A DNA stretch of 64,000 nucleotides from assembly GCA_009667805.1 (NCBI GenBank), contig CM019071.1:51226101-51290100 (forward strand). The letters are read 5' to 3'. Each line of letters opens with the position of its first letter. Position 1 is the stretch's first letter. The position numbers were made by a program, and so were the translations under genes. The notes under the pieces are model-generated. The model saw nothing but the letters and a program-made list of their open reading frames with translations, searched no databases and was not told where the DNA came from. This document shows, one piece after another, positions 13,504 through 24,485 of the stretch. Origin of the DNA: Leptobrachium leishanense (Eukaryota > Chordata > Amphibia > Anura > Megophryidae).

Positions 13504-14829
13504 GATTATACTCCCTTCCTCAACCTCAGAGATTGAATCAGAGCACTGTAATTGCTGCGCATCCTCAAGCAGCATGTCACTGTCATTGTAGTCAAACAAT
13601 TCGGATGACTCCTCCGTGTGTGATAGCGAGGCTACGGCAGGAGTAGCTGTGGACATGGATGCTGCATTAGATGCTTTGGTAGCTGAGGTGGACTGTAGAG
13701 CACTACAAGCCTGGCTGGCAGAGGACTCGGAGGATGAGGATGGCCTGGTTAGCCAATCCACCAAATCCTCTGTATGTTGCTGCTGCTTAAGACGGCCAGC
13801 ACCAGTTAGAAAGGACAAGCGTGCCCCTGCAGAGGATGCACCACGTCCACCACGACCAGAGGCACAGCCTCCCGACACAGGGGCTGCCTGCCCTCTTATC
13901 TGTGTCTGGGAGCATCTGCCTGTCCTTTTTGTTCTTTCAGACATGGTGAGTGATATATAGATTAAATATATACAGAGCTCTGATTCAACTCTGGTATAAA
14001 GATTAAAGATTTACAGAACTCTGGTATAACTCAGTGAGACACCCTGATAGCTAGCAGCCAGTGACAAGACATAGATTACAATTCCCAGAAACCTCCTATA
14101 AATCAGTGAGACCCCCTGATAGCTGGCAGTGAGAAGACACAGATTACAAGTCTCAGAAACCTCCTATAAATCAGTGAGACCCCCTGATGGGTGGCAGCCA
14201 GTGAGAACACACGGATTATAACAATTCCCAAATATTTTGTAGAAATTTGTGACCCCCAAAATACTTGCTGGGACTGAGCACAAAGATTACAACAATTCCC
14301 TGATATTTGGTAGAAATGAGACCCCCCCAGACCCCCCCAGTAGCGTGGCAGACCGGCAGTAAGAACACACAACAACAATCTCCTATGAAATCTCCTCTCA
14401 AATGCGTGCAGAAGCGCTGTGTGGAAACCTTATATAGTGTGCTGCGGGACTTAGCTCTGTGAGCCCATGATTGGGCAAAATTTGCCCATAGTGTTGAACC
14501 TGTCTTGCACCAGACCTGTGGTCAGGTGCAAGGCTGTAGCCAATTACGAGCTTCAGCCAGTGGAAAAGTGCATTGTGGGCGAACACGTGGTGAACACCCG
14601 GAAATGTTCGTAGTTCGCGATCAAACGAACAGGCTATGTTCGATGCGAACTCCGAACCGATCGAACAGCTCATCCATACTGCACATTAACATATAGGAAA
14701 TTATGGGATGTTTCTCTCTACAAAGTATCGCTGTTATGTGTTTATCGTCTGGCTTCTAGAATGTAGACATGTGATAATATATTCATAACGCACATACATT
14801 AACCCTAACCCTCCCTGGTTTTCTTTCAG

Positions 14830-14906
14830 TGCAATTCTGGCATATTATCATCATTGTATTGGGGGGAGTCCTCGTCCTCCTTTTAACCCTGAACGTGCTG
14901 TATTGT
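14830..14906 (+). CDS. Gene A exon 3: transmembrane helix
   Basis: Acceptor TTTTCTTTCAG ends at 14829 and donor GTGAGT starts at 14907. The exon starts in phase 1; after the split first codon it reads QFWH, then IIIIVLGGVLVLLLTLNVLY and C. It has the same 77-nt length, phases and boundaries as 43991-44067, with conservative changes (I/L, A/G, L/V). A large hAT (3796-14678) sits just upstream in the intron; the same position in copy B is empty. Confidence 0.78.
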
Positions 14907-17900
14907 GTGAGTATTTATCATTTATTCTTCGTTATTATCCTGTATGTTTTATTCTTACACGTGAGATAGTGCATCTCAGCAGCTGTTACAGCCAACACGC
15001 ACCTGCAGGATTGTCGTTTTGGGCGTTGACAAAAAAGACACTTTTAGAGACACTCAGCTTCTATTATACTCCTGCTCATTATGTGAATTATTACTATTTA
15101 CTGCTTATTTTTTGTGCATGAATACCCATAATGCTGCTGTTTTTTGCACTATTACATATATTGTCTTTTAATTAAAGGGACGATCTACTGATCTGATTCC
15201 TGACCATGTAACAGTTATAGAAGGGGTTATTTAAAGAGAGACAAATTGGCTCTGAATTTGTACCGAACAGTGAATTTCCCTGTACGGTGACATTTTGTGG
15301 CCATTCGGCTATTCCGAGTACTGTCAGTTTGCCAAATTTCGGTGAAATGCCTGTTCGACAGCCGTGAAATCCGCCTTAGAGAAGCAATGTTTAATCTATT
15401 CAGAGACACAGAACAGCAGAGAAATGTCAGTGAAGTGCCCTGCTGTTCAGTGATTTCATTCGGCAAGTTTAATCAGGCGAATACCATAGGTTTCAATGCT
15501 AAAAATATTCCCCGTTTTTCTCAAATATTTATTAAACCGTTTTTTCTTTTTATTTGCAGCAAAAAGCCTTTTTATTTATTCTTTAGGTGTTTGGGGCAAA
15601 AATGTTTTCACGGTTACTTTTTAGTTTTTTAAAAGGCGTTTTCTGTTTTCTGTGACAGAACTTTTTATTGTTATTCATAGGACTTTATATAGTCCAGGCA
15701 TTTTCATGTATTAGTTTTCTTGCAAACTGCTTTTTAAAGTGTGTGTCCTTTTTTCGGCGGGTCGTCTGCCTTTGTCGGGTGCATTTGTCGGTTCTTCAGC
15801 GACTTATCGGATAGATTCGATGTTTTTTCGGTGGCTTTGCCAGACGAAGCAGCAGTTTTTTCGTATGCATACGGCAGCTTGTTCCTTGCGCTTCAGGGAC
15901 ACTGCAGTGAATGCTGAATTTGACTCCCCGAAGTGCGGGAAATGAAGAGCACAGACATTTCGGTGCTCTTTGAATAACCCTGGAAGTGGTCAGGATGTAC
16001 GGAGTGCCTCCCTCTCTCAGCTCCAACGATCTGGTGAAATCGCAGTGTGAAGCAGAGGAGTTTCCTCCACCCTCCCAGTGTCACCAGCTGCTGGGATTTT
16101 AAATTCCTGGCTGCCGTTCACTAGCTCGCTCACTAGTGATGTCACACACCATCTCTGTAGCGAGTGTTGTCAGAGAGGCAGCGATGGATCAGATCTGTGC
16201 GTGCACATGCAGCTCCGATCCATCGCTCTGCTCAGGCGCTACGCAACTTGCGCACTTAAAGTGCTTCCCGTAGAGCTGCATAATTTGCGGTTCCTACATT
16301 ACATAAGTTGTATAGGAGGCAAATTGCGTAGTAAAGCTTCAGGGACTTCCGGGTTCTGATTGAAGTCCATGAGCCAAAGAGGAGCAGCGCACGGCGAGGG
16401 GGAAAAGGGGAGTAAAATAATTGGTCAGAGGCTGTCAGCAGGAACTATTCAATTATTTAGGGTAAAAAAGTATTTTTAATAGCATGTTTCTTTAAGACAA
16501 TGTGGACGTTATCTCAGTCTTCCTGTTCCCTGCTGGTCCGGCCGGTTGCCATTCAGTTGACGGTGAACTTGCTGGTAGGGATGTGCGTTTCGGGTTTCGG
16601 AATTTCGGAATTTTCACGTAATTTCCCGATTCGTGTTTTCGGATGCGGCCGAATTTCCGAAAATTTTTAGATCCGAAAATGGCAGATCCGAAAAGTTTTC
16701 CGAGCCGAAACGAAATATTTTCGGAATTTTCGAATGGACTTGAAATGTGTCAAATCTAAATTTATTGCTTTGAAACGAGGAGAACAGACGTTCCGAAGAA
16801 ACGAAAATTTCCGAACTTACGAAAAAGTCGATACAAAAAACGAGCAAAGTGACACGAAAATACGAAAAAACGGTCGATATTCCGAAAACATGTATAATTC
16901 GGAAAAACGAAAATTTCCGAAATCACGAAAAGTCGATACAAAAAACGAGCTAAGTGACACGAAAATTCGAAAAATGGTCGATATTCCGAAAAATAGTGTA
17001 CACGAAAAACGAATCGAGCCAACCGAATCGAAATAGAAATCGGTCGAAACGAGCCGAATCGAAAAGTTTAAAAATCCGAAAAATCGAACCGAATCGAACG
17101 GAAAAAAAAATCGGTGCACAAGCCTACTTGCTGGCAAAGCTTCGAGCTTCCTGTTCACACAACTGAAAGGTAACCGAGCGAATCCAACGCGGTCAAAGCC
17201 AATAACCATCCCGAGGCTAATTACATGTGTGTGTATCTAAGAAGGAGAAAAATGAAAAGAATCTATGTGCTCGTCTTTCGTCTAGAACTCAGTTCCTGCA
17301 TGCTTGGCTATGGAAGCATGGCGGCTACAGGTTTGGTTAAACTCGATTCTCATCTGGCATACACTGAATTCAAAGGATACTATAGGGTTAAAACAAGAGG
17401 GCACGGAAACACAGGATTTAAAACATTAACCTCCACCTGACCCACTCTGTAATCCCCTATTATTTATCACTTTAGATTCCTTTAAAAACGTATCTAAAAC
17501 CAGCATTGGTCTCCCTCTGATCTTGCAGGATGCGACATGCTTTCAGCTCTGTGTGTCATGTGACTGCAGGGAGGGCAAGACGCGTCAGCCAATCCTTTGG
17601 CTCTCTATGCAGAAAGCTGTGATACCATTGGATAAGGCTGGCTCCCAAAGGTCTCTAAGCCATGACACCACAGCTGAAGGCTCCCTCAGCTGAAGGTCTG
17701 GGCAGCTGCATCTGGATGTCTGAATCAGCCCCCGAGCCCCCATACAGGGGGGAAAGGAGTAGGGGACTAACAGCAGTGTGACCATTCAGGTTTGAAAGCA
17801 CACACTGTGAGGAACAGGGGTCTCAAACTCTGCTCCCACAGATGTTTATTGCCTACAATTTCCAGAATTCTTTGAACGCAACAGGTGGTCAGAGAATCAT

Positions 17901-20900
17901 GGGAGGTGTAGTTCAGAAATATTTGGAGGAGGGGTGGAATTTGAGGTCCCTGGTGTAGATTGCCCGTTCAAAATCATCACAGGAGAAATGTGTCTGGCAA
18001 ATGGGGGAAGATACCAGACACGGAAATGCACGCTCAGCGTTTCATTAAAAGACGATAAAGTCTTGAACTGGGAATTAACTCTTTCATACAGGGTTATTCA
18101 AAGAACTCCGAATGGTGGCCAAAAATTAACCGAACACTGAAATTCAGAGTACGGTTACCTCTCCTGGCCATTCGGCTATTCAGAGAGCAGGCAGTTCACC
18201 AAATGTTGGTGAATTGCTTGCATGTTCGGTGCCTGTTCGAGGGCAGTGAAATCCCTCATGGAGAAGCAATGCTACGTCTATTCAGAGAACACAAACCAGC
18301 AGTGAAAAGTTGCCAAAATGCCCTGCCATTCGGTGGTTTCATTCGGCAGGTTTATTCAGGCGAATCCCTTAGGCTTCAATGTTAAAAAATATTCCCGTTT
18401 CAATCCAATATCTAATCAACCGTTGATTATAATATATATATATATATATATTATAATTATATAATATAATATACAGTCAGGTCCATAAATATTGGGACAT
18501 GGACACAATTCTAACATCTTTGGCTCTATACACCACCACAATGGAGTTGGAATGAAACAAACACAATGTACTTTAACTGCAGACTGTCAGCTTTAATTTG
18601 AGGGTATGTACATCCAACTCAGGTGAACGGTGTAGGACTTACAGCAGTTTGCTGATGTGCCTCCCACTTGTTAAGGGACCAAATGTAATGGGACAATTGG
18701 CTTCTCAGCTGTTCCATGGCCAGGTGTGTGATATTCCCTCATTACCCCAATTACAATGTGCAGATAAAAGGCCCAGAGTTCATTTCAAGTGTGCTATTTG
18801 CATTTGGAATCTGTTGCTGTCAACTCTCAAGATGAGATCCAAAGAGCTGTCACTATCAGTGAAGCAAGCCATCATTAGGCTGAAGAAAGAAAACAAACCC
18901 ATCAGAGAGATAGCAAGAACATTAGGCATGGCCAAAACAACTGTTTGGAACATTCTCAAAAAGAAGGAACGCACCGGTGAGCTCAGCAACACCAAAAGAC
19001 CCGGGAGACCGCGGAAAACAACTGTGGTGGATGAGCGAAGAATTCTTTCCCTGGTGGAGAAAACACCCTTCACAACAGTTGGCCAGATCAAGAACACTCT
19101 CCAGGAGGTAGGTGTATGTGTGTCAAAGTCAACAATCAAGAGAAGACTTCACCAGAGTGAATACAGAGGGTTCACCACAAGATGTAAACCATTGGTGAGC
19201 CTCAAAAACAGGAAGGCCAGATTAGAGTTTGCCAAACAACACCTAACAAAGCCTTCACAGTTCTGGAACAAGATCCTATGGACAGATGAGACCAAGATCA
19301 ACTTGTACCAGAGTGATGGGAAGAGAAGAGTATGGAGAAGGAAAGGAACTGCTCATGATCCTAAGCATACCACCTCATCCGTGAAGCATGGTGGTGGTAG
19401 TGTCATGGCGTGGGCATGTATGGCTGCCAATGGAACTGGTTCTCTTGTATTTATTGATGATGTGACTGCTGACAAAAGCAGCAGGATGAATTCTGAAGTG
19501 TTTCGGGCAATATTATCTGCTCACATTCAGCCAAATGCTGCAGAACTCATTGGACGGCGCTTCACAGTGCAGATGGACAAGGACCCAAAGCATACTGCAA
19601 AAGCAACGAAAAGTTTTTGAAGGGACAGAAGTGGAATGTTATGCAATGGCCAAGTCAATCACCGGACCTGAATCCCATTGAGCATGCATTTCACTTGCTG
19701 AAGACAAAACTGAAGGAAAATGCCCCAAGAACAAGCAGGAACTGAAGACAGTTGCAGTAGAGGCCTGGCAGAGCATCACCAGGGATGAAACCCAGCGTCT
19801 GGTGATGTCTATGTGTTCCAGACTTCAGGCTGTGATTGACTGCAAAGGATTTGCAACCAAGTATTAAGAAGGGAAAGTTTGATTTATGATTATTATTCTG
19901 TCCCATTACCTTTGGTCCCTTAACAAGTGGGGCACATCTGCAAACTGCTGTAAGTCCTACACCGTTCACCTGAGTTGGATGTACATACCCTCAAATTAAA
20001 GCTGACAGTCTGCAGTTAAAGCACATTGTGTTTGTTTCATTCCAACTCCATTGTGGTGGTGTATAGAGCCAAAGATGTTACAATTGTGTCCATGTCCCAA
20101 TATTTCTGGACCTGACTGTATATATAATCTCCTAGATTGGGAGTTCCCACGGGAATAGGGCCCTCATCTCCTCCTGTATTGTTTGTCAAATGTTGTTCAA
20201 TGTATTGTATTGTAACCCTGTCTATACTGTGCCTATTGTACAGCGCTGCGGAATATGCTGGCGCTTTATAAATAAAAAATAATAATAATAATAATAATAT
20301 TCTGCTGTAAAAAGTCTCTTTACTTTTAGCTTTTTTAATTCATTGGATCTTAAATGTAAATTTCAGACATTTTTGTTCTGTAGTTTCTTTGCAAACAGCA
20401 TTTCACTTTTCAAACATTCAAGCGTACTGGTTTTTTTTTTTGGTTTTTTTACTCCATTCACCTGTGGTGTCGGTTTTTTACGGCGGCTGCTCTGTGCTGT
20501 GATCGGCTCCTGCTCAGGTTTCTCCGGCGTGTTCGGCGGGGCTAATCCAGATGTTTTCGTGGGTTTTGTGTGTGTTCGCCTGGTTTTGGGTGAGTGTTCG
20601 TCGGGTTTGCGGCGGATTTTCCCTGCAACATGACAGCCCTGTGGTGCTTGCTGAATACAACGCAGGATCGCCGAAATGGGATCGCCGAATCACACCGAAT
20701 TGAAGAGAACAAAAAGTCACCGAACATGCGGTGACTTTTCGATTATCTTTGAATAACCCTGTAAGTCACAAAAATTAAGCAAGGTTTTAACTTGTCACGA
20801 TACGCTTCAGGGTTTGACAATTTTTTTAATATATATATATAAATCCAAAAACATTTGGAAGAGCACGGGGACGCTCACTCCTGTTTAATGAATTAATTCA

Positions 20901-23900
20901 ATTTATTTCGTAATTCTTTACGATTTTGTCACAGAAGCATCAAAGATAGAATAATGGCACAAATATCATCATTCAGCATCCTGAGCTTCAGACTAGTGAT
21001 GACAACAACCCTGTGTTCGGTTCACATTCGAACTCGAACAATTTCAAAAGTTCGAGTTCGAACACGAACTGAACTCAATGCATGTCAATGGGATTCGAAA
21101 GTTCGCCTTTTAGAGTGCCCTCCAAGAGGGCATATATGCTAGATATTTGCCATAAAAGGTGTATGGGGGTCCAGGTAGTGTCCTGGGGGAAGGCAAACAA
21201 GGACAAAAAGTAAAAAAAAAACGTTTTTAAAGGAACAGTGAGTTTTCCATGAAATAAAGGTTAAGAATAAAAACGAAAAATTCCTTCAAATATCGTGCCT
21301 AGGAGGTCCCCATAACCTGCCCGTGAAGTGGCGGATTTCTAGGATGTATAGAAACATTTAAATACAAAAAAATGTCATTTCAAATGACTGTAAATGGTTT
21401 TCCTTTAATCTATTCATAAACAACTGCTTGGGGCGGCAGCCTGTATGAAAATAGGAGACATTTTAGGACACGCAGAACAAGTTTAGTGATTTTTTTTTAC
21501 TAAATTATGGTGAAACTTATGCAGGCTTTGGATGAAAGTAACAATAGGTGCTTTAAAATTGGGCCTTTAGTGTCGGCAACAGTGCCGTCACACCGTAACC
21601 CCTCTGTGGTATTGTGGAAGAGTGCAGGGTTGGACCCTGTGGTCAAATATTAAAATGATATGAATCTGGTATAGGCGTCAGTGGCAGTGCACCCAAATAT
21701 TGTTCCTTTGGTGGCAGCAAGTGCCTTCACACCGTAAGTAACCCCTCTGTGGTATTGTGGAAGAGTGCAGTGGTGGAGGTTTTGGTAATGCAGAAGAGAT
21801 CCCCGATCTATTCAGTTACATCAGCAGCTATAACAAAACCGGGTCAGCAATGTTTAGGCATTTGTACTGCGCTACTGTATATGGTGAGAATCGGTGCACA
21901 CCAGTAGCAAAAGGAAGCAAACAGAAAAGGCAGGGAATACACAGAGAGAATAGTCAAATGGCAGGCAAAAGTCGGCAACAGATCGGGTCCTCAGAACAAG
22001 CAGGGTCAGTAACAAGTATACAAACTGATTCGGTAAACTGGCGATGCGGGAATAAAGGCTGAGAAACACTGAGCATGTAGCGACGCACAGTGTAGCGAAG
22101 CGAAGAGAAGCAAACATTTTGCAGGCTTGACTTCACTCCGCTCCGCCTCGCAGCGTGTCTACACTGCATTACGTTTGCTTCTCACCACACTGGACAGGAA
22201 TCCACTAACTAAATTAAAATGTACACACAAAACCGTTTTATTTTCACAAAGCAGATGTTATATAGGCAAAAAAAGTATCTGCTGAATAAAATACATCAAA
22301 AATTACTGTTAATTTAATAGGAATAGTATAAAAATATAAAAAAAGGTAACCCCTGATCATATATATTATAGGGACACGGAGCGCTGTGTATAGAGTAGGG
22401 ATGCATTGATACCACACACTGACATATACGTATATATCAACACGCAGACCTATATATACGTATATATCAACACGCAGATATATATATATACACCCACCCA
22501 CAGACCTCAGATCATATATACACATACGCACATGGGGGAGTGGCATGTGGACAATCTCAACTAAATGTGCCCCCCCATTTGGCTGATCCCTCCAGAAGAA
22601 ATGTTGAACCCGACAGAGCAGAGAATATATATATTATATAGAGAATCTGCGCTATCGGGTTCAACATTTCTTCTGGAGGGATCAGCCAAATGGGGGGGGG
22701 CAATTAGTTGCCAAAATGTGTGTGTAATACAAGTCTGGATATATATATTTATAAGAATATAGATATATATCTTATCTATATATCATACCTGCCCTTACCT
22801 TCCCCTATAAATTTGCTAAAAATATACACACAAAAAAACAAACAAATGCCTGAGACCCCGCGCAGCCCACATGCCACCCCCTCTACCTGTCTGAATGTAT
22901 CTAATATATATAATTAAATACATTCAGCCAGGTAGAGAAAGAAAAAAAAAGTTTTATTTTATGTTCCCGGGGACATTTAAAAATGTCCTTGGATTTAATG
23001 TTTTTTAGAAATGTGTCACCTTACCTTAGCCTGGTGGTCAGTGGGGGCTCCCTGGATCCTGGTTGTGGGGGGGGGTCTGCTGTGGCCGCAGGTGCTGTCG
23101 CTCCCTCCCTGCGCTTCCTGTCTCTGCCATATGCACCCGGGCGGCTAGCCCGCACAGTCGCAACTCTGTCATCACGGCGGCCGCATACTCCTCAAGGGGA
23201 TCCTTGGGAGGCCCGTGCTGCCTGATGTTTTATTAACAAGAATGTTTTATCCCATAGGCTTCAATGTTAAAAATATTCACGTTTTAATTCAATATGTAAT
23301 AAACCGTCGCTTATAATATTCTGCAGTAAAGTCTCTTTATTTCTAGATTTTTTTATATTCTTTAAGCATTTTTTATACTTTTTTCAAATTATTATTTTTT
23401 TTTCGAACTTTTGGCGAACGTCCCAAAAAGTTCGAAGTTCGCGAACTGTCGAACGGCCATTGTTCGATGTGAACTCTGAACAGATTGAACCGGACAGCTC
23501 ATCCCTACTTCAGACAGATAATATCCAATAAACAAAGGAGAATAAATGCAAAACAAGTTATAACTAGACATGTGCACAATGGAAACATTTGTTTTGGATC
23601 GAATAGTTACATTTTTCAATTTGTTTCGGATCAATTTAGTTTGGTTTTTCAATTTGTTTGAGTGTGTTCATTATGTTACCGCGATTTGTATTTTAGATCG
23701 ATTCCTTAGTTTGGATCGATCGGTAATTCGTATTTCGTTTTTATTAGTTAATTCGGAATGTGAAATGGATGAATTATTTACTTAGATTAGGGGGGAAAAA
23801 AGGAATCCCCCTGATCAGCACCAAGGACAATAGCTTTTTGGACTCTGGAGCAAAAGATCTCCTGGTTCGTTTGACAGGTTTAAACAGGCAAATCCCATAA

Positions 23901-24386
23901 ATTTCAATGTAAAAAATATTCCCAGTTTTTATTAAATTTATTCAAGTTTTCTTTTCACTTGCAGCAAAAAGTCTGTTGTTTTAGTTTTTCTAAAACAAGA
24001 CTTTTTTTTATTTCCTTCAGTCTGGCTGCGTTCGGCAGGGGCTCTCCTTGGTGCTGAAACCTATTAGTATATATATATACGTGTATATATATATTCGTAT
24101 TTGTGGGGGAAAGTATTAAATGTATGAAGTCACTCCTGTTTGTTCCATGTATTCTCTATATCACTACCTGCAATAAAATACAGTTATTGAGACACTATCA
24201 CCTAGCTGTAAGAACGTTATCAACCTTCTCTCCTTCAATGTCTCTCCTCTGCAGGTCTGGGCAAAGCCATGTGCCAGTAACAGTGTGCAGACCCCTACCA
24301 TACCTGCCCAGGAAGGAAGAGGATCCGCACCTGGCAATGAATACACAGTGATAGATCGACTATACGACACTGTATTAAACACATAG
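14830..24386 (+). CDS. Mucin-like membrane protein, copy A (3' part only)
   Basis: Two exons, 14830-14906 and 24255-24386, are the duplicates of exons 3 and 4 of gene B. The signal-peptide and mucin exons are not in the window and would lie to its left. The intervening intron aligns with the copy B intron in blocks (for example 16490-16575 with 45290-45370, and 17135-17440 with 45371-45640). It is longer because of a MITE at 16576, a palindromic element with a Tc1 inside at 18089-20761, and a hAT derivative at 20994. Both exons are open with intact splice sites, so the gene is probably functional if its 5' end exists. The protein family is not one I can name. Confidence 0.65.
15222..15982. 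mobile_element. Palindromic-ended MITE (GGGTTATTCAAAG family), copy 1
   Basis: Left end GGGGTTATTTAAAG, right end CTTTGAATAACCCTG. Copy B lacks it at the matching point (near 44730), so it inserted after the duplication. Non-coding. A 3-bp duplication (GAA) is possible. Confidence 0.65.
15983..16575. other. Gene A intron 3, block shared with copy B
   Basis: Aligns with 44735-45370 of the other copy. No additional exon is supported: candidate frames between AG and GT dinucleotides hit stops in at least one copy. Confidence 0.55.
16576..17126 (+). mobile_element. hAT MITE, GTGCAC family, copy 2
   Basis: 8-bp duplication CTTGCTGG (16568-16575, 17127-17134). Begins TAGGGATGTGCG and ends GGTGCACAAGCCTA. 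Copy B has one uninterrupted CTTGCTGG near 45360, an empty site. Confidence 0.92.
17127..18088. other. Gene A intron 3, block shared with copy B
   Basis: Aligns with 45363-46125. Contains a 138-bp foldback repeat at 17815-17952 that copy B lacks. No coding exon recognised. Confidence 0.5.
17815..17952. mobile_element. Short foldback MITE
   Basis: Begins CAGGGGTCTCAAACTC and ends with the near complement, TTTGAGGTCCCTG. Absent from copy B near 45970. A relative with the same ends sits at about 47800-47930. Confidence 0.6.
18474..20118 (+). mobile_element. Tc1-like transposon 1
   Basis: 1645 bp between TA duplications (18472-18473, 20119-20120). Long terminal inverted repeats of about 215 bp (18474-18695 and 19900-20118) begin CAGTCAGGTCCATAAATATT. 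Contains one transposase pseudogene. Confidence 0.93.
18832..19867 (+). pseudogene. Tc1-like transposase 1, frameshifted
   Basis: Cut-and-paste DDE transposase. From ATG 18832: a paired-like helix-turn-helix DNA-binding half (MRSKELSLSVKQAII ... GRPRKTT), then the catalytic domain with WTDETK, GGGSVMAW, DKDPKHTAK and [11 protein letters not shown], ending FATKY. First and second Asp and the final Glu are present. A 1-nt deletion near 19612 ends the frame early, and a second near 19727 breaks the tail. With only two lesions this is a fairly young copy. Confidence 0.9.
20130..20298 (+). mobile_element. L2-like LINE 3' tail
   Basis: GAGTTCCCACGGGAATAGGG through GCGCTTTATAAATAAA to a TAA run. 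Only the 3' end is present. Lies directly after Tc1 copy 1. Confidence 0.75.
20994..23507. mobile_element. hAT deletion derivative
   Basis: 8-bp duplication CTTCAGAC (20986-20993, 23508-23515); copy B shows the single CTTCAGAC near 46338. Left part (to about 21835) matches the non-coding end of the 3796-14678 hAT; right end is GCTCATCCCTA. The middle (21840-23230) is unrelated, with a hairpin at 22569-22701. No transposase. Confidence 0.85.
22569..22701. repeat. Long near-perfect hairpin 1
   Basis: Arms of about 60 bp around an AT loop. Left arm contains CATTTGGCTGATCCCTCCAG and the right arm its complement. Ends in C and G runs. Confidence 0.88.
23508..24254. other. Gene A intron 3, distal part, with MITE start
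   Basis: A hAT-type terminus (TAGACATGTGCAC) begins at 23565 after TATAAC; copy B lacks it near 47520. Its right end was not found. 24110-24254 again aligns with copy B (48235-48367) up to the acceptor. Confidence 0.5.
24255..24386 (+). CDS. Gene A exon 4: cytoplasmic tail and stop
   Basis: Acceptor TCTCCTCTGCAG ends at 24254. Phase 0 gives VWAKPCASNSV...SAPGNEYTVIDRLYDTVLNT with TAG at 24384. The AKP, PGNEYT, LYD and VLNT blocks match the copy B tail. The middle is shorter: gaps of two and four codons, all in frame. Two YxxPhi motifs occur here (YTVI and YDTV). Whole-codon gaps and a kept C-terminus suggest selection on the protein. Confidence 0.78.
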   Translation, partial: VWAKPCASNSVQTPTIPAQEGRGSAPGNEYTVIDRLYDTVLNT

Positions 24387-24485
24387 GATTTATCGATTTG
24401 ATTCTGGAAAGACCCAAAGACACCACGGCTGGTGCATCGGAGACTTCAGCGAAACCATGTGAGAGGGATTTCTCTTGTTCTTGAC

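Larger units (their letters stand above)
4547..13944 (-). pseudogene. hAT transposase (BED finger), interrupted
   Basis: Reading from 13944 downward: a Ser-rich, acidic N-terminus (MSERTKRTGR ..., 13944-13504), then CR1 insertion. Then 10541-9552 has an acidic run and a BED-type zinc finger (CNLCQMRL ... HMTSCH, C-x2-C with H-x4-H). Then the nested hAT. Then 6500-4547 with CDNGSN, CLAHVQNLVVQ, TRWNST, LFDPRYK and the C-terminal dimerisation region SSVLSERTFSAAG. Frames break near 6108 and 5180. It resembles transposases of the hAT superfamily with BED fingers. Inactive as it stands because of two large insertions and the frameshifts. Confidence 0.8.
3796..14678 (-). mobile_element. hAT transposon (ZBED-type), 10.9 kb with nested insertions
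   Basis: Begins TAGGGATGAGCCGAAC and ends GCTCATCCATA, flanked by the 8-bp duplication CTGCACAT (3788-3795 and 14679-14686). Copy B has a single CTGCACAT at the matching place (near 43850), so the empty site is visible. Removing the nested hAT (6501-9551) and the CR1 LINE (about 10541-13503) leaves about 4.9 kb. The transposase runs on the minus strand. Terminal sequence is rich in GTTCGAA-like words shared with the shorter relatives at 20994 and 29321. Confidence 0.88.
18089..20761. mobile_element. Palindromic-ended MITE, copy 2, with nested insertions
   Basis: Begins CAGGGTTATTCAAAG and ends CTTTGAATAACCCTG. Copy B has an uninterrupted site near 46120. Carries an internal Tc1 (18474-20118) and an L2 tail (20130-20298). 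Confidence 0.78.

Noticed and set aside
14800..14822. TTAACCCTAACCCT as a telomere-like repeat
   Set aside because: Only two units, sitting in the polypyrimidine tract before the TM exon and present identically in copy B.
16500..17180. Possible extra exon in intron 3 (CTCAG ... CTGAAAGGTAACC)
   Set aside because: The phase-0 frame meets a stop in copy B, and copy A is broken by a MITE.
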